31,261 nt of DNA, taken from positions 1 through 31,261 of the forward strand of contig CAJUFI010000055.1 of assembly GCA_910585665.1 (NCBI GenBank). The letters are read 5' to 3'. This document shows positions 6,650-13,564 of this stretch, piece by piece. The DNA is from an uncultured Acetatifactor sp. Lineage in GTDB: Bacteria; Bacillota; Clostridia; Lachnospirales; Lachnospiraceae. Within the stretch, counting starts at the first letter, position 1; each line of letters begins with the position of its first letter. A program made the position numbers and the translations under genes. Under the pieces are notes generated by a model, which saw only the letters and a program-made list of their open reading frames with translations, made no database searches and was not told the DNA's origin.

Positions 6650-7321
6650 TCAGCGCCCGTCCAAACTGTCACTGTCCTGCCGTCTCTTCACGCTCAGCGC
6701 CGCCCCATCGCCCACCGGCAGCACCACCGTCTCCAGCAGGGCATTGTGCTTCAATTCATAGAGATACTCCCGCATCCTGGCATGAATCGTGCGGTTGCGC
6801 CTGGTCACCGCGAACCGGGACTGGATGATGTCCCCGTCCTGCAGCACATTGTCCGACACCAACAGGCCGCCGGGGGCAAGAAGCCGCAGCGCCTCCGGCA
6901 GAAAATGGATATACTGCCCCTTTGCGGCATCCATGAAAATCATGTCATAGCTTCCTGTCAGCTCCCGCAGAATATCCGCCGCGTCCCCCGCCAGGAGGGT
7001 AATCCTGTCCTCCCTCCCGGCCCGCCGGAAATTCTCCAGGGCAGCCGGAATCCGCTTCTCATATTTCTCAATCGTAGTCACATGGCAGCCAGGCGGGCCG
7101 TATTCACTCATCAGCAAAGCAGAAAAGCCGATTGCCGTCCCCACCTCCAGGATACGCCCCGGCCTCCAGGCCGCCAGCAGGAACTTCAACAGGCTCTGCA
7201 TGGATCTGCGCACAATCGGAATCTGCTCCTCCAGCGCGCGCTTCTCTATCTCATCAAGAAAAGAGGCATTCCCCCGATCCAGCGAATCAATGAACGCCGC
7301 CATCCTCTCATCCACAATCAT
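6650..7321 (-). CDS. trmR: SAM-dependent O-methyltransferase, TrmR (YrrM) type
   Basis: 223 aa with a class I methyltransferase fold. The SAM-binding motif is ILEVGTAIGFSALLM, then VTTIEKYEKRIPAA, LLAGDAADIL, YDMIFMDAAKGQY (motif IV with the metal-ligand Asp) and GGLLVSDNVLQDG. This is the catechol-OMT-like family of B. subtilis TrmR, which methylates 5-hydroxyuridine at tRNA position 34 to 5-methoxyuridine. The gene sits between a short MltG-like gene and the U32 gene, as in the B. subtilis yrrL-yrrM-yrrN order, so a joint U34 pathway is likely. The start MIVDERMAAFID at 7321 matches the usual N-terminus; longer in-frame readings are arginine-rich and improbable. Confidence 0.85.
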   Translation of the reverse strand: MIVDERMAAFIDSLDRGNASFLDEIEKRALEEQIPIVRRSMQSLLKFLLAAWRPGRILEVGTAIGFSALLMSEYGPPGCHVTTIEKYEKRIPAALENFRRAGREDRITLLAGDAADILRELTGSYDMIFMDAAKGQYIHFLPEALRLLAPGGLLVSDNVLQDGDIIQSRFAVTRRNRTIHARMREYLYELKHNALLETVVLPVGDGAALSVKRRQDSDSLDGR

Positions 7322-7403
7322 ATCATCCACCAACCGCAGCCAGGAATGTCCCCTCCCAGCCGTCAGATTCAAGCAACCGCTACAATTACCCTTTGGCGTC
7401 CTC

Positions 7404-7931
7404 TCATTCTCCGCCCAGATTCTCTCCCGGAGCCGCGCCTCCCGCAGGCGGCATGCCCTCTTCGCCCGAAGCATTTTCATCCGAAGCGCCGTTGTCCCCC
7501 GAAGAAGTCCCGCTTCCGGAGGAAGACCCGTTCCCCTGCAAAGAGCCGCCTTCCGCAGCGCCCTCCTCATCCGTCTCCGCCATGACCGCCATCATATCCT
7601 CCACCGTCATAGCCGTGCTCAGTTCAAAAGTCCCGGGCTTCACATCCTTGATATACTCGGACAAATAATACTGCAGGACAAAAAGCTTGGCATCCCTCAC
7701 CAGCCCTCTGCTCTCCAGAAGCTCCCCGATTTCCAGAGCCGACATATCCTCAGTGATCGAAACCGTCACCGTCCTGCCCTCTCCCACCGTCATAGCCGGT
7801 TCCGTAAAGATTCGATACCCATAATCATAACAAATCCCAGCCCCCTGGTAAATCAGATAAACCACCGCCACCGCAGCCACCACCCGAAAGATGGCCCCCG
7901 CCACCGCAGCAATTATACTCGTCACTTTCAT
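7404..7931 (-). CDS. Short MltG/YceG-like membrane protein lacking the transglycosylase domain
   Basis: 175 aa. One membrane segment near residues 9-30 (IAAVAGAIFRVVAAVAVVYLI) is followed by an outside domain of about 80 residues with VSITEDMSALEIGELLESRG and KPGTFELSTAMTVEDMMAVM. That domain resembles the LysM-like N-terminal region of MltG (YceG), the endolytic murein transglycosylase. The tail from about residue 125 is low-complexity Gly/Ser/Glu/Pro. The catalytic domain of full-length MltG (about 330-350 aa) is absent. The gene occupies the yrrL position upstream of trmR. AGGAGG precedes the ATG. A binding or regulatory role at the cell wall is inference only. Confidence 0.75.
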   Translation of the reverse strand: MKVTSIIAAVAGAIFRVVAAVAVVYLIYQGAGICYDYGYRIFTEPAMTVGEGRTVTVSITEDMSALEIGELLESRGLVRDAKLFVLQYYLSEYIKDVKPGTFELSTAMTVEDMMAVMAETDEEGAAEGGSLQGNGSSSGSGTSSGDNGASDENASGEEGMPPAGGAAPGENLGGE

Positions 7932-8090
7932 GCCAAAACCTCCTGAAGCCCCCCCGGGCTACCAAGCCCAAAAGCTGCCGCACCACACCCGCCATAAACC
8001 TATAATCCGTATGATGCTTCCGATTTTGTGTTACAAAGCAGTAAAGACAACTACGCCATGCCCCCCAGACCACCGCCAGCAAATCCGTCA

Positions 8091-8222
8091 AACTGCCGCA
8101 AGTCCGGAAGAATGCCTGTGCACAAAGCGAATAGAGCTGGCTCGGGCATTCTTTCATATAAGCGCTTTTCTCACGCTGGGAGACTGGCTTGCGAGCGAAT
8201 TCATTCGCTCATGCAAGCCTGG
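8091..8222. repeat. Extragenic hairpin repeat, copy A (behind rnj)
   Basis: The segment contains two nested inverted repeats. One is AGAATGCC (about 8109-8116) with GGGCATTCT (about 8144-8152). The other is GGCTTGC...GCAAGCC (about 8186-8219), enclosing GCGAGCGAATTCATTCGCTC. The same layout and much of the same sequence recur at 23308-23437. Both copies start a few bases beyond the stop codon of a minus-strand gene (rnj, grpE). No protein is encoded. Confidence 0.75.
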
Positions 8223-8231
8223 AACCTCTCC

Positions 8232-9905
8232 TCACACTTCCATGATAATGGGCAATATCATAGGCCGCCTCTTCGTCTTCTTCCAGACATAATCGCTGAG
8301 CGCATCCTTCGTGGCATTCTTCAGCTTGCCCCAGTCCGTGATGCCCCTGTCCAGGCATTTCTGGAGTGCCTCGTCCACAATCTGGCGCGCCTCCTCAATC
8401 AGTTCATCGGACTCCTTCACATACACGAAGCCTCTGGACACGATATCCGGCCCGGCCACCAGCTGCCCGCCCACGCGGTCCAGGCTCATGACCACCACCA
8501 TGATGCCGTCCTCCGCCAGATGCTGACGGTCCCGGAGCACCACGTTCCCCACGTCTCCTACGCCAAGGCCGTCCACCAGAATCGATCCCACAGGGACCCT
8601 GCCCACCACACCGGCACGGTTCCCGCCCATCTCCAGCACATCGCCGGAGGAGAGGATGAAAATGTTCTCCTTCTCTATGCCTAACGTCTGGGCAATCTTG
8701 GCCTGGGCCTTCAGATGCTTGATCTCGCCGTGCACAGGGACCGCGTATTTGGGCCGGATCAAAGCATAGAGCAGCTTAATCTCCTCCTGGCAGGCATGTC
8801 CGGACACATGGGCATCCTGGAAGACCACGTCCGCCCCCTTGCGGATCAGCTCGTTGATCACCTTGGTGACGGACTTTTCATTGCCGGGGATGGGATTGGA
8901 TGAAAAAATCACCGTGTCCCCTGCGCCGATGCTGATCTTCCGGTGCATGCCGCTGGCCATGCGGCTCAGGGCGGCCATGCTCTCTCCCTGGCTGCCCGTT
9001 GTGATGATGACCTGCTTCTCGCTGGGATAATCCTTCAGCTGGTCTATCTCAATCAAAGTATTCTCCGGGATGCTGATGCACTCCAGATTCCTGGCCGTCT
9101 CGATGATGTTCACCATGCTGCGGCCGTCCACGCAGACCTTCCGTCCATATTTGTACGCGGAATTGATAATCTGCTGGACCCTGTCCACATTGGACGCGAA
9201 GGTGGCCACGAATATCCTGGTATTCTTGTGCTCCTCGAACAGGTTGTCAAAGGTGATCCCCACCGTCCGCTCCGAGGGCGTGAACCCGGGCCGCTCCGCA
9301 TTGGTGGAATCACACATCAGCGCCAGGACGCCTTTCTTCCCCAGCTCCGCAAAGCGCTGCAGATCGATGGCATCTCCGAAGACAGGTGTGTAGTCCACCT
9401 TGAAATCCCCTGTGTGCACCACCACTCCCACCGGGGAATAGATGGCCAGGGCCGCCGCGTCCACGATGCTGTGGTTGGTCTTGATGAACTCCACGCGGAA
9501 GTGGCCCAGGTTGATGGACTGCCCGAACTTCACCACTTTCCGCTTCGTCCCTCTGGTCAGCTCATGCTCCTTCAGCTTGTTCTCGATGATGCCCATGGTG
9601 AGCCTGGTGGCATAGATGGGCACATTGACTTCCCGGAGCACATAGGGAAGCGCCCCGATATGGTCCTCATGGCCGTGGGTGATCACGAAGCCCTTCACCT
9701 TGTCGATATTGTCCTTCAGATAGGTCACATCGGGAATGACAAGGTCAATCCCCAGCATATCGTCCGCCGGGAACGAAAGGCCGCAGTCCACCACGACAAT
9801 ACTGTCTTCGTACTCGAACGCAGTAATGTTCATGCCAATCTGCTCCAGACCCCCCAAAGGGATTATCTTTAGTCTGGAGCTGGTGTTATTTTCTTTTTTC
9901 TTCAA
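8232..9905 (-). CDS. rnj: Ribonuclease J
   Basis: 557 aa. A metallo-beta-lactamase/beta-CASP ribonuclease (endonuclease and 5'-3' exonuclease) central to mRNA turnover and rRNA maturation in Firmicutes. The core has VVDCGLSFP, the zinc motif HGHEDH (H77, H79, D81, H82), HTGDFKVD, then beta-CASP blocks CDSTNAERPG, TTGSQGE, SSNPIPGNE and HVSGHACQEE. The C-terminal part follows, as in other RNase J. The start is TTG at 9905, reading KKKENNTSSRL next, with GGAGGA seven bases upstream. The gene overlaps the end of the fur-like gene by 20 bp, which points to translational coupling. The fur-rnj pairing behind ireB-ruvX-yrzB suggests one transcript. Confidence 0.96.
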   Translation of the reverse strand: MKKKENNTSSRLKIIPLGGLEQIGMNITAFEYEDSIVVVDCGLSFPADDMLGIDLVIPDVTYLKDNIDKVKGFVITHGHEDHIGALPYVLREVNVPIYATRLTMGIIENKLKEHELTRGTKRKVVKFGQSINLGHFRVEFIKTNHSIVDAAALAIYSPVGVVVHTGDFKVDYTPVFGDAIDLQRFAELGKKGVLALMCDSTNAERPGFTPSERTVGITFDNLFEEHKNTRIFVATFASNVDRVQQIINSAYKYGRKVCVDGRSMVNIIETARNLECISIPENTLIEIDQLKDYPSEKQVIITTGSQGESMAALSRMASGMHRKISIGAGDTVIFSSNPIPGNEKSVTKVINELIRKGADVVFQDAHVSGHACQEEIKLLYALIRPKYAVPVHGEIKHLKAQAKIAQTLGIEKENIFILSSGDVLEMGGNRAGVVGRVPVGSILVDGLGVGDVGNVVLRDRQHLAEDGIMVVVMSLDRVGGQLVAGPDIVSRGFVYVKESDELIEEARQIVDEALQKCLDRGITDWGKLKNATKDALSDYVWKKTKRRPMILPIIMEV

Positions 9906-10356
9906 TCAAATCTCCTCCACATTCTACACAGTAGCCGTAGAGCTTCACCTCATGATTCACAACCCGAAATCCGGCAGTCTCGGCAATCTTCCCTTCCAGC
10001 TCCTCCAACAGATCGTCCTGAAAGGGAGTCACCCTGCCGCATTTGATACAGACCAAATGATGATGACGGTGCTTCCCGGCGCTCTCCAGGGCACTCCCCA
10101 TCTCGTAGCGCACAATGCCGTCATCAAACTCAATCCGGTCAACCAGACGCAAATCCCGCAGCAACTGTATGGTTCTATAAACAGTGGCCAGACCGATATC
10201 CGGACAGCCCACTTTTACCAATTCAAATATTTCCTCCGCGGTCAGATGTTCCTGAGGGCAGGAACCGATGGCCTCCAGCACCGCCATCCTCTGGCGCGTG
10301 ACCTTCAGCCCCTTCTCCTTCAGGAGTTCTTCCGCTCTTCTTCTGTCAATCGCCAT
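9886..10356 (-). CDS. Fur family metal-responsive transcription repressor
   Basis: 156 aa. The N-terminal winged helix has GLKVTRQRMAVLEAI, HLTAEEIFELV and the recognition helix IGLATVYRTIQLLRDL. The dimer/metal part has the histidine cluster HRHHHLVCIKCG and a second CxxC pair (C103/C106 and C143/C146) for structural zinc. The family includes iron (Fur), peroxide (PerR) and zinc (Zur) sensors; the sequence alone does not settle which this is, although the fold pattern is Fur-like. The ATG at 10356 begins MAIDRRRAEELL. It lies 60 bp behind yrzB and overlaps rnj by 20 bp. Confidence 0.92.
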   Translation of the reverse strand: MAIDRRRAEELLKEKGLKVTRQRMAVLEAIGSCPQEHLTAEEIFELVKVGCPDIGLATVYRTIQLLRDLRLVDRIEFDDGIVRYEMGSALESAGKHRHHHLVCIKCGRVTPFQDDLLEELEGKIAETAGFRVVNHEVKLYGYCVECGGDLIEEKRK

Positions 10357-10416
10357 CTTCCCACTCTGACTCTGTCCGAATCCGCATGCCGAAGGTCCCT
10401 ATGGACCGCCGGCCCG

Positions 10417-10686
10417 TCACGCATTCTCGAATTCCACATCCTCCAGCATGTTCTCGAACATGCCTGCCACGGCGGCAAGCTCCTCATCATCGGACACGAT
10501 GGTGAATACCCCCTCTTCCTCCCCGTCCCCGGAGATGTCCTTCATGATCAGGGCCTCGCCGTCGCCCTCCTCCACGTCAGTGACGAGAATGTAGTCGACG
10601 CCGCCTATCCTGGTCTGCTCCAGCACGTAGAATTCTACCGGCTCCTCCCCCTCAGGATGAAACATGATTTTCTCCAATTTCGCCAT
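10417..10686 (-). CDS. yrzB: DUF1292 family protein (YrzB-like)
   Basis: 89 aa, very acidic (DVEEGDGEAL, GDGEEEG, SDDEE). It begins MAKLEKIMFHPEGEEPVEFYVLEQT and continues with GGVDYILVTD, the pattern of the DUF1292 family whose B. subtilis member is YrzB. The function is unknown; the gene is conserved beside ruvX and ireB in Firmicutes. The start at 10686 has AGGAGC seven bases upstream; in-frame extension beyond it reads as non-coding. It sits 140 bp behind ruvX and 60 bp before the fur-like gene. Confidence 0.88.
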   Translation of the reverse strand: MAKLEKIMFHPEGEEPVEFYVLEQTRIGGVDYILVTDVEEGDGEALIMKDISGDGEEEGVFTIVSDDEELAAVAGMFENMLEDVEFENA

Positions 10687-10826
10687 ATCCGCTCCTAACC
10701 TGTCCTTCGTCTCTGTCTTATGCCTTGCAGCCCGCAGGCGAAGGCAGCGGCTTCCCCATTCCGAACCGAGGGCATCCGCTCCCCTGCCAGGCCGCCTGAT
10801 TCCAAAATCCCGCCGGGCAAAAAAGC

Positions 10827-11297
10827 CTACAAATCGGCCTCTTCCGCTTCCCGGGCGTCCTCTTCCTCTTTCGCCTTTTGTCCGCGGCTGTCCAGATAGC
10901 CCTGCAGAATCAGGGCCGCCGCTATCTTGTCCACATAATCTTTGCGCTTTTCCCTGCGGATGCCCGCCTCTATCATAGCCTTGTCCGCCGCCACGGTGGT
11001 CAGACGCTCGTCCCACATAATGACCGGCAGCCCGGTCCTACGCTCCAGCTTCTCCCGGAACTGCGCCGTCAGCTCCACGCGCTCCCCCTCCGTGGCGTTC
11101 ATGTTCTTCGGAAGCCCCAGCACGATTTCCTCTACTTCGTATTCCACAATCAGCTCTTCGATCCGGGCCAGCGTCCTGCGCAGCTTCTCCTCCTTCTCCC
11201 GGCGGATGATCTCCAGACCCTGCGCCGTCACAAGCAGGCTGTCGCTGACAGCCACCCCCACTGTCTTAGAACCGAAATCAAGGCCCATGATACGCAT
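10827..11297 (-). CDS. ruvX: RuvX/YqgF (YrrK) RNase H-fold nuclease
   Basis: 156 aa, close to the family length (about 138-150) with a charged tail. It begins MRIMGLDFGSKTVGVAVSD with the first catalytic Asp. It then has EIVLGLPKNMNATEG with the second acidic residue near LGLP, WDERLTTVAADKAM and KDYVDKIAAALILQGYLD with the final Asp. Members act in 16S pre-rRNA 5'-end processing and were predicted to resolve Holliday junctions. GGAGGAG precedes the ATG. It sits 27 bp behind ireB, and both are probably on one mRNA. Confidence 0.95.
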   Translation of the reverse strand: MRIMGLDFGSKTVGVAVSDSLLVTAQGLEIIRREKEEKLRRTLARIEELIVEYEVEEIVLGLPKNMNATEGERVELTAQFREKLERRTGLPVIMWDERLTTVAADKAMIEAGIRREKRKDYVDKIAAALILQGYLDSRGQKAKEEEDAREAEEADL

Positions 11298-11324
11298 AGG
11301 GCTCCTCCTTTTCCCATGTCCATC

Positions 11325-11588
11325 CTATTTCCATTCTTTGGTATGGATATACTCTGTCAGCAGCTCTTCCACCAGCTCGTCCCGCTCCACCTTCATGATC
11401 ATGCTGCGGGCGTTCTTGTGGCTGGTGATGTACGTGGGATCGCCGCTCATGATGTAGCCCACGATCTGGTTCACCGGATTGTAACCCTTCTCCGTCAATG
11501 CTTCATATACGGTGGACAGCACTACCTTCGCCCCATTCGCAGGTTCCGAGTCCACCTTGAAGTATTGTGTGTTTCCTAAATTCTGCAT
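11325..11588 (-). CDS. ireB: IreB family regulatory phosphoprotein (YrzL, DUF965)
   Basis: 87 aa, full length for the family. Hallmarks are TQYFKVD near the N-terminus, VYEALTEKGYNPVNQIVGY and SGDPTYITSHKNARSMI. In Enterococcus faecalis IreB is phosphorylated by the PASTA kinase IreK and dampens cephalosporin resistance; here the role is assumed from homology. It is the first gene of ireB-ruvX-yrzB-fur-rnj, with AGGAGGTCAGGGT before the ATG and a clear promoter about 105 bp upstream. In many Firmicutes alaS precedes this gene; here mtaB does. Confidence 0.95.
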   Translation of the reverse strand: MQNLGNTQYFKVDSEPANGAKVVLSTVYEALTEKGYNPVNQIVGYIMSGDPTYITSHKNARSMIMKVERDELVEELLTEYIHTKEWK

Positions 11589-11693
11589 ACCCTGACCTCC
11601 TAGCCCCTTCTCCGGCTATTGAGAAACGCCGTGCCCCCGGCATTTTCCAAGTGCGAAAAAGCTGTCGTTCCTATCGACTACTATTCCTATACT

Positions 11694-11722
11694 ACTATAA
11701 CTCATTTCCTGCAAAAATTCAA
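11694..11722 (-). promoter_or_regulatory. Promoter of the ireB-ruvX-yrzB-fur-rnj transcript
   Basis: On the minus strand TTGAAT (11722-11717), a 17-bp spacer and TATAGT (11699-11694) lie about 105 bp before ireB, directly after the mtaB stop codon. Spacing and hexamers fit a sigma-A promoter. The leader contains a small GC-rich hairpin. Confidence 0.75.
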
Positions 11723-11723
11723 G

Positions 11724-13052
11724 CTACATCAGAATTTCGTCTGTCAGGAAACCTCTGACGCGTACTTCCGCCAGCCCATTTACCGCAATACCGTCCTTCT
11801 CTGTTCTTTCTGTCGTATCCACGGCCACTTTCACGTAATCTTTCGTATGGCCGATGCAGTATGTACGGCCCTCCATCCGGCGCTCCTCCTCCAGGAGCAC
11901 TTCCACTGTCCTGCCTATGTAGCGCCTGCGGAACGCCTCCGACTGCTGTTTCTCCATGTCCAGCAGCTGGCCGCTGCGCTGCGCCTTCATCGGCTCCGGC
12001 ACCTGATCCGGCATGGACGCCGCCGCCGTCCCGGCCCGCCTGGAGTATTTGAACACATGCATCTCATAAAAACGCACCTTTTCCAGGAACTCTTTCGTCC
12101 GGGCGAACTCCTCTTCCGTCTCCCCCGGAAACCCCACGATCACGTCCGTAGTGATGGCGGGCTCATGGAAGGCTTCCCGCAGGGCTTCCACGCTTTTATA
12201 GTATTCCCCGGTGGTATAGCGTCTATTCATCCTTTTTAAGGTAGCGTCGCAGCCGCTCTGAAGAGACAGATGGAAATGGGGGCAAAGCTGCGGTATGGCC
12301 GCCAGCCGCTTCGCCGTCTCCGGAGTGACGATTCTGGGTTCCAGCGACCCCAGCCGGATCCTGTCCAGCCCCGGGATCTCCCCGATTCCCTCCACCAGCT
12401 CCACCAGCCTGCTGCTGCCGTTGAAATCAATTCCATAGGAGCTGATATGGATGCCTGTGAGCACCGCCTCCCGATACCCCGCCTCCGCCAGCCCCCGAAT
12501 CTCCCGCAGAATATCCTCCTGCCTGCGGCTGCGCACCCTGCCCCTGGCATAGGGAATCGCACAGTAGGAACAGAACTGGTTACACCCGTCCTGAATCTTG
12601 ATGTAGGCCCTGGTGTGCTCTGCCGTCCCCTTCAGCTGCATCTCCTCATACTCATAAGTCCTGGCGATGTCAAGAATCGTGGCACCCCCCAGCGTCTTGT
12701 CCTTTCTTTCCCTCAGGTACGCCTCCAGAATGGCCACAATATCCTTCTTGCGGTTGTTGCCGACGGCCAGGTCCACCGCGGGGTCCTTCTCCACCGCCTC
12801 CCGCCCGGTCTGCACATAGCACCCCACGGCCACCACCACCGCGTTGGGGTTGAGCTGCCTGGCCCGGTGGAGCATCTGCCTGCTCTTCCTGTCCGCGATG
12901 TTGGTGACAGTGCAGGTATTCACGATATAGATATCGGCCTTTTCATCAAAAGATACAATCCGATATCCCTTTTCCCGGAACATTTGGCGCATTACTTCCA
13001 TCTCGTAGGAATTCACCTTGCAGCCCAGATTATACAATGCCACATTTTCCAT
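11724..13052 (-). CDS. mtaB: tRNA (N6-threonylcarbamoyladenosine-37) methylthiotransferase
   Basis: 442 aa, a radical-SAM enzyme that converts t6A37 to ms2t6A37 in tRNAs reading ANN codons. The N-terminal methylthiotransferase domain has C11 (NLGCKVN), C47 (VNTCTVT) and C78 (VGCYVQ) for one 4Fe-4S cluster. The radical-SAM domain has C157/C161/C164 (DGCNQFCSYC). The C-terminal TRAM region (about 375-440) ends VRVRGFLTDEI. The NLGCKVN start is the MtaB (YqeV) form, unlike MiaB. The start at 13052 (MENVALYN) has GGGG seven bases upstream; the ATG two codons earlier is too close to that site. It diverges from the HPr-like gene, with the start codons 105 bp apart. Confidence 0.95.
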   Translation of the reverse strand: MENVALYNLGCKVNSYEMEVMRQMFREKGYRIVSFDEKADIYIVNTCTVTNIADRKSRQMLHRARQLNPNAVVVAVGCYVQTGREAVEKDPAVDLAVGNNRKKDIVAILEAYLRERKDKTLGGATILDIARTYEYEEMQLKGTAEHTRAYIKIQDGCNQFCSYCAIPYARGRVRSRRQEDILREIRGLAEAGYREAVLTGIHISSYGIDFNGSSRLVELVEGIGEIPGLDRIRLGSLEPRIVTPETAKRLAAIPQLCPHFHLSLQSGCDATLKRMNRRYTTGEYYKSVEALREAFHEPAITTDVIVGFPGETEEEFARTKEFLEKVRFYEMHVFKYSRRAGTAAASMPDQVPEPMKAQRSGQLLDMEKQQSEAFRRRYIGRTVEVLLEEERRMEGRTYCIGHTKDYVKVAVDTTERTEKDGIAVNGLAEVRVRGFLTDEILM

Positions 13053-13086
13053 AATCATTCCCCACTATTTTTGTATTGTTTTCGCC

Positions 13087-13115
13087 TTGACTTTTGGCTT
13101 TCCACCCATTAATAT
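13087..13115 (+). promoter_or_regulatory. Possible promoter of the HPr-like gene
   Basis: TTGACT (13087-13092), a 17-bp spacer and TAATAT (13110-13115) lie about 40 bp before the plus-strand gene. The -35 is strong and the -10 is 4 of 6. A second TTGACT at 13118 has no good -10. It lies in the short region shared with the divergent mtaB gene. Confidence 0.55.
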
Positions 13116-13156
13116 GTTGACTGGAAGAAATAAAATAAGTCAAGGAGGTAAAACAG

Positions 13157-13390
13157 ATGAAAACAGTACAGATTTTCTTAAATTCTATCGACAAAGTAAA
13201 ATCCTTTGTGAATGACATCTCCAAGTTCGATTACGATTTCGACTTGGTATCCGGCAGATATGTAGTCGATGCAAAATCCATCATGGGCATCTTCAGCCTG
13301 GATCTGTCCAAGCCCATCGACTTGAACATCCACACAGAGGAAGGCGCAGACGAAGTACTGGAATTCCTGAAAGCTTACATCGTACCCTAG
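13157..13390 (+). CDS. HPr-like protein without the phospho-histidine, Ser site kept (Crh-like)
   Basis: 77 aa and the only supported plus-strand gene. The second half matches HPr: SKFDYDFDLVSGRYVVDAKSIMG then IFSLDLSKPIDLNI, where S41 in KSIMG lines up with regulatory Ser46 of B. subtilis HPr. In the first half the usual GIHARPA block is absent; ungapped, His15 falls on S10 in FLNSIDKVK and Arg17 is also lost. It therefore cannot take phosphate from PTS enzyme I at that site. It could still be a substrate for HPr kinase and act in regulation, as Crh does in Bacillus; this is inference. AAGGAGG lies before the ATG. The gene has its own promoter and terminator, so it is a single-gene unit. Confidence 0.85.
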   Translation: MKTVQIFLNSIDKVKSFVNDISKFDYDFDLVSGRYVVDAKSIMGIFSLDLSKPIDLNIHTEEGADEVLEFLKAYIVP

Positions 13391-13461
13391 GATACATCAG
13401 CCTGCGCCCGGACGGCAGGCCACATACGCACACGTCAGGACTATCCGAAATACACAAAGAG

Positions 13462-13490
13462 GCCTCCGGGGCAGCCCAGGAGGCTTTTTT
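13462..13490 (+). terminator. Terminator of the HPr-like gene
   Basis: GCCTCC (13462-13467) pairs with GGAGGC (13479-13484) across an 11-nt loop and is followed by six T residues (13485-13490), 72 bp behind the stop codon. The opposite strand has A residues ahead of the stem and only CTCTTTG after it, so use by the convergent thiI is doubtful. Confidence 0.85.
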
Positions 13491-13564
13491 CGTGTCCCGT
13501 CTGCCCCGTGACGCCTCCTGCCCCTGTAGTCCATGCCGCTTCCGCTTCGGACGGTTCCTCATCC

